Assembly: GCF_047511655.1 (NCBI RefSeq)
Contig: NC_133392.1
Location: forward strand, 28,258,001-28,322,000
Length of the DNA stretch: 64,000 nt
From: Castor canadensis
Taxonomy: Eukaryota > Chordata > Mammalia > Rodentia > Castoridae
Direction of reading: 5' to 3'
Positions within the stretch are counted from its first letter, which is position 1; each line of letters opens with the position of its first letter. A program made the position numbers and the translations under genes. Under the pieces are notes generated by a model. The model did no database searches and was not told the DNA's origin. It worked only from the letters and a program-made list of their open reading frames with translations. Below, piece after piece: positions 23,294 to 35,879 of the stretch.

Positions 23294-25046
23294 AATGAAA
23301 AGAAAAAAAGGTTGGTGTTAATTTTAGCCACATATGAAAAGTCTCTTTATTTTGGAGTTAGATATATTTGACAAAAGAGGGTTTCTAAGTCTGATGAGTT
23401 TCAACAAAGGCTATACCCCATGAGTTGACCTGTCCTGCCGTTGGGTGAGTTTCTCTTGTAGTGTTCTGTGGTGTAATGAAGAAAAAGGCACCAGGTGGCA
23501 ATGTGGCTCCAGAGCATGGGTCAGATAAAGGGACATGCTGTGGCTGGTGAGAGATTCTGGGCTGTATGGAGAAGAAAGGGAAAACCAGAAGTTTCTCATC
23601 TGCCAAAGAAACAAAGTTGTCCACCCTACTATCAGCAGCCTGATTCTCTTGCAAGATAGCTTTAGAAAAGTCACGACATCATAAACAAGGGAGAGGCGAT
23701 ATTAGACAAGGTGAAGAGTGGCCTCAGCTTGGAGGGAGGGGATTAAGGTAGTCTGAAGCTTCAGAATGTCCCTTGCATAGCCATATTCAAATCCTTGGGG
23801 TCCTTCTTTTTCTTAATTAGTGCTCTAATATGATGGGACTGTGGCTTATCCAACATAGTTGAATAACCCATTAAGTTAAAAACTTGAGATCAGTTTTCAC
23901 TTATACCAGCCCTGGTGCTACAAGAGATGAGATATATTTTCAGCAATGATAGAAAGTCACTTAATTTGTTACTCTGAGCTGAGAATTTAGGATTTGAGTG
24001 CATTATTTAATTTCTGTAAAATACCTTCTAGTTTTAGAAGCAGGTACCCCATCCCATATGGTCTCCCAAAACCTTGCCCTCAATGGACATTTCACTCTAG
24101 TGACCATAAATTAGCTGGTTTGCATTATATGGTACCGAATACTCACAGGAGTCAAAAATTCTAAATCCCAGTAGACTAGAGCCCTAACTGAGGCAAATAA
24201 CCCATCCTACTTTTCCTCATTTCTTTGAGAATCTTTCACCTGCTATCTGGTACAATTTCTATACCATTTAGGATTCTTGGCAGCAAGTACAAAAATTAAC
24301 TTTGGCTATCCTAAAGATAAAAGAACAAAGGGATGCTTTTGGAACCTCTCTTGGAAGGGAGGTTTCTGCAAGTTGCAGAATCCACGTTACTGCCAGAGAA
24401 CAAGTGTGCAGAACTAAGAGCAAGGCAGCAACACAGCCAAGGTAAAAGTACGAGAATATTCTGGCTAGAAGTCACTATTGGTGTCTCTGCCACTGAGCAC
24501 TCAGTGCTGCTGGTGCTGTGTTCCCTCATTGCTCCCACTCTGAATAATTTTTTCACTGTCACTTTGAGTCATCTTAGGTAGGAGCAATACTTGGCTAGAT
24601 TTGGGTCATGGGCCTACAGGATGCTGATGGCACAGTGGACCTTTTGCCTCTTTTGCAGATGAGATTCTTCCTCCTTCCTACATATACACAAAAAGGGGCT
24701 CCTTCCTCCTCTATACAGCCCAGAATCCATCACTAGCCACAATCTGTCTCTTTATCTGACCAAACATTACCTTCAAATAATATCAAAGATACACTTCTTC
24801 AGATGGATCCCAGAATGGCAATGAAAAGCAAATCTGGGAAGAAAAGGCTTTCATATGCAAATAGTTCAGGACTTGAAATCTGTGGAACACTAGAGTGTTT
24901 CTACAAAGAAAGGGTGATTGGTGTTGGTTGAATTTAGCATGCAGAAGCATTTAGCAGAGATTATGAGACTGGAATTCTCACTTGAGCAGAGCAAGGCGTG
25001 GTTCTGTTTGGGGAAGCAGATAACTGGCAGAAACCTGAGTTCCCTA

Positions 25047-25140
25047 AGGGTTGGGGTGTAGCTCAGTGGCAGGGTGCTTACCTAGCATGTTGTGATTCTA
25101 GGTTCCATTTCCAGCAGTGCAAAGTGAAACAAAACAAAAC
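25047..25140 (+). repeat. ID (BC1-like) SINE
   Basis: gggttggggtgtagctcagt to gttccatttccagcagtgc with an (AAAAC)n tail. Confidence 0.85.
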
Positions 25141-25187
25141 TAAAACCCTGGACTTCCAACTGCTCAGATTAACACATTAACTTTTTT

Positions 25188-25400
25188 ATCTTTATGGGTG
25201 AGAGTGGGGTGGGACTCAGGGCTTCACATTCACAAAGCAGGTGCTCTACTGCTTCAGCCACACCTCCAGTCCATTTTGCTCTAGTTATTTTGGAGATGGG
25301 GGTCTTGGAACTATCTGCCTGAGCAGGCCTCCAACCACCATTCTCCTGATCAGCCTCTCCAGTATCTAGGGTTGCAGGCATGAGCCACCAGTGCATAGGC
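25188..25400 (-). repeat. Composite B1-like/ID-like SINE (minus)
   Basis: ID half with cttcagccacacctccagtc, B1-like half ending catgagccaccagtgcatag. It directly abuts the L1 target-site duplication at 25401. Confidence 0.88.
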
Positions 25401-25418
25401 TCCCACTTCTCAATCTTT

Positions 25419-26391
25419 TTTATTTTTATTTTTATTTGATTTTTTAATTGTTTTATTATTCATATGTGCATACAAGGCTTGGGTCATTTCTCCCCTCTGC
25501 CCCCACCCCCTCCTTTACCACCCACTCCGCCCCCTCTCTCTCCCCCCCACCCCCTCAATACCAGGCAGAAACTATTTTGCCCTTATCTCTAATTTTGTTG
25601 AAGAGAGAGTATAAGCAATAATAGGAAGGAACAGGGTTTTTGCTGGTTGAGATAAGGATAGCTATACAGGGAGTTGACTCACATTAATTTCCTGTGCGTG
25701 GGTGTTACCTTCTAGGTTAATTCTTTTTGATCTAACCTTTTCTCAAATTCCTGGTCCCCTTTTCCTATTGGCCTCAGTTGCTTTGAAGGTATCTGCTTTA
25801 GTTTCTCTGCGTTAAGGGCAACAAATGCTAGCTAATTTTTTAGGTGTCTTACCTATCCTCACCCCTCCCTTGTGTGCTCTCGCTTTTATCATGTGCTCAA
25901 AGTCTAATCCCCTTGTTGTGTTTGCCCTTGATCTAATGTCCACATATGAGGGAGAACATACGATTTTTGGTCTTTTGGGCCAGGCTAACCTCACTCAGAA
26001 TGACGTTCTCCAATTCCATCCATTTACCAGCGAATGATAACATTTCGTTCTTCTTCATGGCTGCATAAAATTCCATTGTGTATAGATACCACATTTTCTT
26101 AATCCATTCGTCAGTAGTGAGGCATCTTGGCTATTTCCATAACTTAGCTATTGTGAAAAGCGCCGCAATAAACATGGGTGTGCAGGTGCCTCTGGAGTAA
26201 CCTGTTTCACAGTCTTTTGGGTATATCCCCAAGAGTGGTATTGCTGGATCATATGGTAGATCAATGTTTAGCTTTTTAAGTAGCCTGCAGATTTTTTTCC
26301 AGAGTGGTTGTACTAGTTTACATTCCCACCAACAGTGTAAGAGGGTTCCTTTTTCCCCGAATCCTCACCAACACCTGTTGTTCGTGGTGTT
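25419..26391 (-). mobile_element. Young 5'-truncated L1 with 18-bp target-site duplication
   Basis: On the minus strand the element runs from late ORF2 through the 3' UTR to an A-rich tail at 25419-25445. Conceptual ORF2 C-terminal wording is visible, such as IKKMWYLYT and MEFYAAMKKNEM on the minus strand near 26.03-26.1 kb. The 3' UTR has a G-rich polypurine tract (C-rich on plus, about 25500-25555). Perfect direct repeats TCCCACTTCTCAATCTTT lie at 25401-25418 and 26392-26409. About 970 bp; not autonomous. Confidence 0.93.
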
Positions 26392-26409
26392 TCCCACTTC
26401 TCAATCTTT

Positions 26410-28267
26410 GATAAGTGCTCTTATATCACTAAGTTCAGCCTGGTCTAAAGATACAATGTCAGAAAAAAATATATATAATCTAAAGGAGACTGAAGACTTC
26501 TAGATAGATAGATTTATCATGTGTCTATGTGCCAAGTGACTACCCAGCCATTAAGTCCCTAGAAAGGACCCCAGATTCCTTCTTTAAAAACTTGAAAAAT
26601 ACTTTGGTCAAGGCAATGACAGAATCACTAAAAAAGTGCTTTAATAGACTATTTTCTGTAGGCCAGGGATTTGGGGCAAGGAAAAAGTATAAAGAAGAAT
26701 CTTTGAGGATGGACATAAAGTATGAGAATATTTCCATTGTATGAAAATGGTCACCAAGTCTTCCATTTAAAAAGTTTTAGTAATGAAGTGGACAAGTGAG
26801 GCCATTCGAGGCCTGCTCAATGCACTCCTGAGCAAATAGTCCCAAGCTCAAGGTAAAGTCAGGCATGAACTCTCCATCTCACCAAGGGACCTGTTACCTA
26901 CCGTTAGGTCCCTTTAATGAATTTTGCTAAGGAGAACTGTTTGTTAAAACAACTGCTGGTTACTGACAGTGGCCCAGAGATCTAAAGGACTCACCTCCTA
27001 ACCCCTGCCCTCCCCCCAAGGAGGAGGCAGAGATGAAGACTGGGTTCCCAAGGATGCAGGGATAGCTCTTCCTCCAGGCTTCCTGCTGCTCAGAGGAATG
27101 CGAAGAGGAGGCAGTGGTCTGCAGAGCACAGTCACAGAGGAGCGGCCCAGTGGCAAGAAGGCAACCAAGGGGGCTTTCTTTCCAACCAAAAGTAACAATA
27201 CCTGAACTCTCACAGCCTTGCCCTCACCCTTTCCTTGGTCCTTCAGAGAGGCTGAGGGACAGACAGGCCAAATGAGGAGAGAACTCACTGAATCCATTGG
27301 GATCTTGGGGCTGTCACCTCCTTGGCAAGGTACGCTCTCCCTAGGTCCTCCTGGAGCTATACGGGGCCCAGGACATGGGAAGGACTAGAGAGAAAGAGGC
27401 TAGGGAACCCTGCACCCCCACTCTTCCTGCTACAAGGTGAACCCCAGCGCAGAGGACCCTGCCCCTTCCAGGTTTCCTAGAGCTCACCTTTCTGCTGCTG
27501 GGCAGTTTGGGATCCGGGTGCGGCGCTGAGCCAAGGCAGCAGCGCGCTGGAGTGTCTTCTGTGGGGCACCAGAGTGGAGCAGGGAAGGCCTGGCACCCCC
27601 TGGAGTGTCCGTGTAGCTCTGAGACCTCTCCCCACAGTCACGTGTTCCCCACAATTTCTGCGGGCGGGGAAAGTCCAGGAGCCTGAAGAAATGGAGCGGC
27701 CAGGCGGGAGCGATCCCCGGCTGCGGCTTGAGTTCCAAAACAGCTGAAACCCACAGACAAATCCCATGGCAGACCTTGCTGAGGGTCCCGGGACATTGGA
27801 AATCCTGGAGAGGGACAAGAGTGCCGCTTGACCCGTACACCAGTGGGACCGGATTCCTCTCAGCTCTGCACTCTATGGTCCACGTGGCTGAGCTACTAGC
27901 TCCTGCAGAAAGGGTCAGGTTTGGCCGAATTCTCCGGCCTAGGTGGCGACCGTGTAGTTAGTGTGCACTACTGCTGGCCCATGGCGTCCTGGTACGAGCG
28001 GGGTGGAGGCTCTTGGGACTGGTCAGATTCCAAGCAAATGGTAGCAAGCCCCATTTTCTTCCTGTCCACGCTACCTTTCCACACCCCCAGAGGAGCAGAT
28101 TTGGGGGCAGCGGTGCAAGATGTCCCTTCCCTCTGGAATCAGTTTATATTCTGCCTCTGGATGGGTCCAGCGGAGGAACAGTGAGGAGAGAGACTTCAAA
28201 ATGAGAGTCCCTTTCTCACCCTCTTTTTCCATTTCTGGTGAATTGCAACTCAGAGCCTCCTGAAGAA
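26410..28267. other. No gene; GC rises at 27.4-28.0 kb
   Basis: Unique-looking sequence. The 27480-27960 part is moderately CpG-rich but carries no recognisable exon or core promoter. Confidence 0.45.
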
Positions 28268-28336
28268 TGTGGCCTGGCTTAACAGGTAGAGCTTGCCTCG
28301 CACAGATGAGGTCCTGGGTTCAATCCTCAGTAAGAG
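28268..28336 (+). repeat. ID SINE, the last young SINE before the TLX1 domain
   Basis: gtggcctggcttaacaggta to gggttcaatcctcagta; diverged and tail-less. Confidence 0.75.
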
Positions 28337-31267
28337 GTGGTGATGGGGGTGGTCCCCTGCTGTGAGGGTCCCGGCAGTCTCTGTGGCAGGTGCTTCTGGA
28401 TCATTCCCTAACCATCCCTCCTGACTTTTTCATCAGCTCAAGGCACAGTCAGTCCTAAGGCTGCCTACAGGGAAGCAAATCTTTTCCCACCCTAGATTGT
28501 CTGCAAGGCACTGCAGTGCACCCCATGCTGGGACCTCTTTGCAGGAGCTCACTGGAGCCCAAGCCTCTAGTGCTACGCTTTGATTGGACTGCTGTATGGA
28601 AGGAACAGTAGGACCCACCCCCGGGTGGAAGCTGGGAAATTGTTGGGCACTCCTCCCCTAAACTGGTGGTTCGCTCAGTTGTGCGAAGATCTTCAGTACA
28701 CATCTTTACTGCTGACCCACGACTGCCCCTTCCACTTTCTTGTGCTAGGAAGAGAGAAACCCACTCATGGTCTAGCTGGCTTGTGTCCCACAGGCACTGG
28801 AAGTCTTGGGTATACAATGCTGACTTGGAGGTTCTATGATGCCCACCCGCCTGCAGAATTCACCCCATAGCAGTAATCACACTGCCCCGTGCTGACCAGG
28901 AAGAGCACAGCTTTTGACTTCAGACTAGAAAGGGAGAGAAGTTGAAGCCTATGGATGCAAAGCCAGATAGTCACAACATGATCTAAGGGTAGGGCTGGGT
29001 CCGTGAGCTAGTGTGGCTGGGCTGGGGACGGGTTGCCAAGGTTCAGAGGCTGCTTTTGCCCTGACAAGCAAAAGGTTTAAGAGTGAAGGCCCCTAAGCAT
29101 TTTCGCATGAACCTGTGAGACTGGCCTTTGGGTCAGGTGCAGTCAGGCATAGCCATGTGGTCACCTGGGAACAGGTGAGTGAAGGCATATGCTTACCTTT
29201 CCCTGGACTAGAGGTAAATGTGAGTGGGAGCTGGGGATATCAGCTCTCATTCACTTGAGGGGTTTGTAGCCAAGGGTTCAGAAAGAAAACAAAGGGGTAA
29301 ATATGTAGACATGGAGCATGACTACCCCGTGAGTAGAGGCCCAGGTCAGCTGGAGAGGGACAGAGCCCCAGTGTGTGCCTTGCACAAATGTAGATGGGGG
29401 TATGTGTATGGTGATGAGAGTCCTAGACACTGCCCTCTACCACAGCCCCATTCTGCCAGGCACAGGGAATTCTCTAGAGCTTGGGTGGCTCTTCATCAAG
29501 GCCCTTTCCCTTGGGTCTCCACCCATGCCCTCTGGACCTATACTAGCTTTTACCACACCCACTGCTCCATGGACAGTGAGGCACCTGGACAGTTGGGGAC
29601 CTGTGACTCCAATCTGCTAACTGCTCCAAGGAGGAACGGGACTCAGGGTATCTAAACATGAAGTAACCTACCTTTGAAGCCTTGCAAAGCTCCCAGCCAG
29701 AAAAGTAGCCACTGACTTCCCTCCCTGGAAGTTAAGGATGTGGAAATCAAGGGCTTGGAAATGAGGTGGGGAGGGCGGAGTCTTTGAGCTGTGTAAAATC
29801 TCTCCCATCCCACATGGTTCCAAATGTGGGAACCGGGTCTCACTACCCTGGGGCCCTCTGTACTGTTTCTGAAGCACCTTCAGAAGAGCCAAGCACTTTT
29901 ACCTGATTTATCTCCTTAATCTCTCAGTAATCCGGACAACGATTGGTCCTATAATATGTGCAAAGAAATTACAAGCTCCTAAAACTTAATTAACTTGCCC
30001 GAGGTTAGACAGCAAGAGAAGTTAGGCGCGACATGTAGGCTGATATCCAAAGACACTTGAACAACAGCCTGGGAGTAAAAGAGCTTTGGAAAGAGAGTAG
30101 GTGCAAAAGAAGAAGCAACCTGACTCAGAGGGACCAAGTAGGTATGAGGGGAAAGCAAGAGGATGTAAGCTATCAACAGGGAATGGTAAGGGCCCTAGCA
30201 AACTGGAGAGAACATTTTAAAACATCTATTAGGAGGGGGCATAGATTTTATTTCTACTTTTCATTTCTTTAAATAAAGTGAGCAAATGACAGCCATATTT
30301 GGCAAGCCAGTTTGGAGACCCGGAATTAGATCTCAGAGGTGGAGTGGTAGCTCCAGGCCTGGATGCTGGCAGCAGCAATAGTCTTAGGAAGCTTGCTGTA
30401 CATGTAGAATCTCAGGCCTCATCCCAGACCTCATGCATGAAGAGTCTGTATTTTAACAAGATCCCTGGTGATTCTTGCACACATTAAAGTTTAAGACACT
30501 GGCAATATACCTTATATTGTATAAAAAGAGCTTCCCAGGGTACCCCCACCCCCACTCCTCTACTACCCTGGACAAGGGAGGGAAAGAAAACCTAGCTATC
30601 TTTTCATTTTATATTTTGACTGAATCTTACTAACAGATCACCATAAAAGCCTCTGTTAACTCTCCAACCTTCAAACTTTACCCTTGTACCCACCCCAGCC
30701 CACTCTGAGCCACACTGCAACCCAGAGCAGCCTTCCCCAGCTACAGGTTTTGCACCCAGAAGATGGAAAAGGGGAGGAAGAATTTTCCTTCCTGGTTCTG
30801 CATTCCTTTGTCTAATAAAATGTGTTTTGTTCACTGCTATTTTTTAAATTTCTGCTAGTTTGATCCTCCCAATTCAGCTGATCCAGAGGAGGCAGGGGAA
30901 GAGGTGGAAGTGAACAGAACTCCCTTGTAATTCTAGGGGCTCTTAGAAGGAGTCCAGCCAGGCAGGCCAAGGGGAAAGGCCCAGAGGGTGGGCTTGCTTA
31001 AGTGTGGGGGAGTAGGAGGTAGCTTCTCAGGTCTGACAAAGTGGATTCCAGAAGCTGAAGAAGTAGGAGGGGGGAGGAAACTGGTTTGAACTGGAGGTGA
31101 GTTTCCCAGAGCTATAGAGGGCTGGGCTAAGAGCTCCATCAGCAAAGTCAAGCCCTGACCAGGGGTTGGTAGTGTCTCACCTTCAGTCCGCCCCAAATTT
31201 CAACTGTCTCACACTCTTACACTTGGCCTTTCTTCCTAAAGACCCTGGCTCTAAGGTTAGACCACTG
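28337..31267. other. No gene recognised
   Basis: Mostly unique sequence with a possible old MIR at about 29900-30040. Open frames on both strands are short and domain-less. Confidence 0.45.
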
Positions 31268-31450
31268 GCTTGGAATGAAGTTGCTTAATGTTTTTGAACT
31301 TCAATTTGCTTAGTGTATATGGTAAGAATAAAAACACCACCTGTCTCATAGGGTGGTGGTTGGGCATGAATAATACTTTTATAGTCTGGAGCAGTACCTG
31401 GCATACAGCAGGAGCTCGGTAATGTTAATTATTGGTATAACTGTCGTTAT
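31268..31450 (+). repeat. MIR (plus)
   Basis: MIR core and tail wording: aaaaacaccacctgtctcat, then agcagtacctggcatacagc. Confidence 0.7.
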
Positions 31451-33224
31451 TAACTTCCAGGTAGCGACTGCCCCTGCCTGCACTCCCCAGGGCGGCAGGG
31501 ACAACCCAAGCTCACTGGCCTCCGTTGGAAGCATCTCTCCCCATGTAGCCCCTAGAGGGCGTCTGGAACTCACTTGTCTCGGGTTTCTGCGTGGAAGCCA
31601 GGTCCGTTTCCACATCTGGACAACTGCAGGGCCACTAACGTCACCTTTGGCAGCAATCAAGAAATGTGGGATCCCAGGGAGAAAAACGGGGCAGGGTCAG
31701 CTCCCACCACAGCCTCCCCTTCGGAGGCACATAGAGGCGGGGATCGCAGCTCCACCTTCCTTCATACTTCTCCCAACTTTCTTACAAAAGAAGACTAAAT
31801 TTCCTAAGACTTCCTAGAGGCTGCGGCCCCTGGACCTTCTGAGCCTTGCTGGGATCCTCCGCTGGAATTCAGGGCTGCCTGGCATCCCCAAGCCCAGCCA
31901 GTGACACATGGGGTTTGTCGGCAGCCTGGAGTTGCAAGGTTAGAAGCTGAAGTGTGAGTGGCGGAAGTTCCCACCCCCAGGCCCTCCAGGAGTCGAGTTA
32001 GATCCTCCTCAGTCCTAACTGGGAGAGGAGGTGGGGGGGAGAGGGTTGTCCATGGGATAACTGCCAACAGGAACTGGCCAGGCAGTGTGACAGGTATGAA
32101 CTTGTGAGTGGGTAAACAGCACCAGCAGTGAAGGTTGTGTGTACATGTGCGTATACCTAGCACTGCACACCTGTAACTCCCTTTGTGTAAGTTCTACACA
32201 GCAGTGCAGGAGTGTGTGTGGGGAGGTGCACTCACCCCTCAGGACAATGTAAGGACCTTGCTCTTTGCACTTACGTGGCTCACCCATCCCCCACAGTACC
32301 TCAATCCCTGCAGACACCATTTTCCAAGTCGCTTTGGGATCCTTGGAAAACCCACCCTGACTCCAGCCCACTCTCAGTCTGTTTCTATCAAATTCCCCAA
32401 GACCAGAAATCCAAAGGAAGGTTCAGGTGTGATGGTACCTGGGCACCTTCTAGGCCCTATCAGGGCTGAATTGGGGCCAGAAGGCATTGGATAGCCATTC
32501 TGAGCCAAGCTGGAAAACTGGTGGCAGTTTCTGCCAGTTGCCTGGGCCCTGGTCTGACTCAGGGAGTGCCTAGGAGAGCAAGGGGCTGCTTAGAAACATT
32601 GGACGAGTATGTGTGTGGGGGGGCCGTGTGGGAGTGAGAAGTATATGTAAAAAGTGGGTGTAAGGGAAGCAGGAAGAGCAAAGCTTAAGGGGGAGGGTCC
32701 TCTCCTGCATCTAGGTGGAGGGACCCTCAGGGCAGCCTTGGGGCCACAGCCTCCCAGCTGTCTACAGCATGGCTGTGGAATCTCATCTGCTCCAGCTCTG
32801 CGCAGCCCAGATGGAAGTGCCTGCTTAGTTGTCTCACAAGCCTACAACCTACCTTGCCCACCTGCAGATCACTTAACATCACAAAAAAAGGCACCCCCCT
32901 GAGTTCTGGGACCAGGGCAAACCCCACACCTGCCACCTCATTGGGAGCTCTGCAGGGCCGTCAATGCTTGGGAGTGCCCACCCAGCCCCCAAGCACAGAT
33001 CTGGTGACACAAAGTCTCTATTATAGTTAACAGGTTGAGCCAGATTCTCTGTGTGCCACCCACTGCACATCATCAGGCCTCTGAGACCCCAGCCTTACCT
33101 GGATTCTGGGGCCACAGGCCCCCATCCACTCAGTCACCACTTCTGGGCTGCACCAGGTCTGAGCAGGTGCTCACTGGTGGCCAGAATTTGGTCAGTGCAA
33201 TCTGCTCACTCAAGCCAAGGAAGG
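31451..33224. other. No gene recognised
   Basis: GC-rich unique sequence with overlapping open frames on both strands that carry no domains. Confidence 0.4.
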
Positions 33225-33560
33225 AATCAAGACTTTCTGCCCAGACAGTTTTGTTAATTCTTCTTTTCCTCTCCCAGCACTTCTACACACAACTATTCAG
33301 ATGGTTTATTGCTTTTCTATTTTTGATTAGAGATCGATTATTTCTGGCAAGCGCGGTGGAAGGCCGGGAGCTTCTGAGCTTTCTATGTGGAGCAGTTGGC
33401 CTTGACTCTGACCCTCGCAGTCCCTCGATGCCGGTCTCCGCAGCACTGCCCCGCAAGCCAACCCGGCGTCCCCGCTTTTCTCAGTAGCGCTCGGCGGATA
33501 CGGGATTCCCTGAGATTCGGTCCCAACGAATTCTTGGCGGAGAGTGAGGAGTCTTGCGTG
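33225..33560. promoter_or_regulatory. Candidate regulatory block 3' of TLX1
   Basis: An AT-rich, homeodomain-motif-bearing segment (TGATTAGAGATCGATTA at 33324-33340, two GATTA cores; TTGTTAATTC near 33251) passes abruptly into a CpG-rich segment. There are no interspersed repeats in it. The pattern is enhancer-like; it is inference only. Confidence 0.35.
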
Positions 33561-34839
33561 GACACTCAGCGCCAAGTCATCCCAACGCCTTCGGGAGTCT
33601 GGCACCTCTGGGTGGCCTTGCCCAGGGTCCACGAGTGTCGGTGGGGCCCCGGAAGAGCGCGCGACCTGGGCGGCCAGCAGCTGAGTGAACAGGCAAGCAG
33701 TAAGGTAGATGGCTTACTACCCCAGGCCCCAGCGCTGGGGCTAAACCCGGCATGAGGAATACCCGCTTCTACTGGAGGAGTCCGGGACAAGCTGGGCAGA
33801 GTCCGAGAGCAACGAGGCTTGAAGGCGCCAGGCTTGCGTCTGCCTGGGCGATTATGAGTGTGTTAGGCTGTTCGCGGAAGGTAGGAGGTATGGGGTGGGG
33901 GTGCACAATTTTGCTTTGTCTCTGCACGAAAGAGTGAGAGTGAGTGGCGGGTGAAGAGCCCGGACTTCCAGTCAGTTTGGGTCTGTCACTTGGGCCAGAT
34001 TGGCTCCCTGCCTCTACCTCAGCATCTTGGTTAGACAATCTATGGCCAGAAAATATTCTTAGTCCTCGGGCACAGCAACTTCTTGAGGTGCTCTCCGGAA
34101 TTGGGAGGCCCAGTCTATCCTACTCTGGCGGCTCTGGATCTTGCAGCCGGGAGACACAGATCCTGCGTCTGAAAGACAGAAATGGAAGGAGGGAAACCAC
34201 ATCACGAGAGGAGGTATGGACTTGGCAGTTCCGGTCCCTACTGGAGCAGAAGGGCAATCAGACCTGCCTAGGTAGAAGAATCCTGCGGTTCTGGGAGGCC
34301 ATTTCCGGATTTTGCTTTGCTTGGTGTTGGGCAATTCCCGGTGAATATGCTAGACCTACTGCAGACCAGGTATGGTGGCCAGCTCTTCTCCCTTAATGTA
34401 CGACTTGCCAGAGCCTGTCCCAGACACCCCAGTGTGCAGGAAAGCCCTCCAAGTCCTTTAGATCTACAACCCTCTTGTTCAGAGCCAAGAGACCCATGGA
34501 TGAAGGGGTGAATGAGCAAACACATCCCACTCAGCCAAATTTTCCTTTGGGCTTTCTTGTGTGGGAGGCTGTGCTTTGTCCCTGTATTGCATCCCTCCAT
34601 TTCTGTGGAGACAAGGATGTAGGACTGTGGCTTTGATGATTTTTGGTGGCTCCCCTTCTACCCCCATCACCACTCTCAGTTACTGTGCACACAGCTCTGC
34701 AAGCCTGTGTATATCCCACACCCCACTAACTTCTTCCTAACTGCAAAGTTCTCTCAGTACAAAGTTCTCTCCCCACATACACACACTTCAGCTAGTCCCT
34801 AGTGTAGTGAATTCCTCAGAACTGCCCCCCCACCAGATT

Positions 34840-34990
34840 ATTCCAGAAAAGCAGGTCCAAGTAAATTGTTTGTCTGTAATTGGTCAGTAGGTCAGGGACT
34901 AGATGTTTATGACTACTGTTCTGCTCAGAGTAATCTAGGGGCTCCCTGGAGGTCCTCAGGATGTCACCTCTGTAGATTCTTCAGAGGCCA
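34840..34990. promoter_or_regulatory. Possible conserved non-coding block 3' of TLX1
   Basis: Non-repetitive sequence with GTAATTGGTC (TAATTG homeodomain core) and AAATTGTTTGTC (fork-head-like) words close together. Support is weak and rests on motif content alone. Confidence 0.2.
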
Positions 34991-35104
34991 GGCTAGTGCT
35001 GGGAAAGCAGAAGTCAGTCCCACTTAGAGCACCAGCGAGAATTCTGCTGTGCCTCCTGATTCGGCAGTCTCTGCAACCTTCTGGGAAGGGCACAGAGCTC
35101 CAGA

Positions 35105-35690
35105 ACTAGCAGAGACTGGTGCCCCAACAACGCACCCGCACATCTACTTTAGACTCCCGCCACCACACATGCCATCAGTGTACAACAACCACACCCTTAC
35201 TTGAAGGGACAGTTTCCCACAGTGATCCCTACTCCCCACTACATTCACTCCCCCAATTACATACTGTTGCAAGTACATACTGTACAGTTAAAACACATGG
35301 CTCACACATGATTACATCTCTCACACAATTATACAAATAAAGATGATACACAATCACAAACATTCTCACATTAACATAAAATAGATTCAGAAGAGAAATG
35401 AATATGTATGCTCATTAGCACGACTCATACACAATCACTCATACACCCTCCTCAAAAGATAGTCACATTCATTCACGGTTACACACGTACCACTTCGAGC
35501 CCATGCATACAATGATACTTTCGATTTACAACTAAGCAGAAACAAGCATTTGTATGCAAAAATTGCAAACATAATTACACAGTTAAACACCATTACAAAC
35601 CTTCACTATCAGTAATATTCTGATTGCCCTCATTACCACAAACACACGATGCACACACACACACACCTCTCACACTCAAAGACATCCATC
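35105..35690. repeat. A/C-skewed, CA-rich degenerate low-complexity tract
   Basis: The plus strand is rich in A and C and poor in G, with frequent cacac, acatac and attcac words and a short (CA)n at about 35651-35665. It looks like decayed microsatellite sequence lying just past the TLX1 poly(A) site. Confidence 0.55.
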
Positions 35691-35879
35691 CATTGCTTTC
35701 AAACGCTAACATTCCCAGGAGAGCCCTCCTCTCCTCAGCTCTACCTTCTCTCCTTCTCTCCTTCTTTTCTCCCTCCAAAGTCTGAGGGTTCTGTCCCCCC
35801 TCAAGCTCATGTACCAGTGGGTATTCCCGAAACCTTGACTTGCACCAAACCCAAATAGATTCAAGATGCTGGGCAGCCC

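Noticed and set aside
25825..26037. 70-codon plus-strand open frame
   Set aside because: It is antisense to the L1 ORF2 end and 3' UTR.
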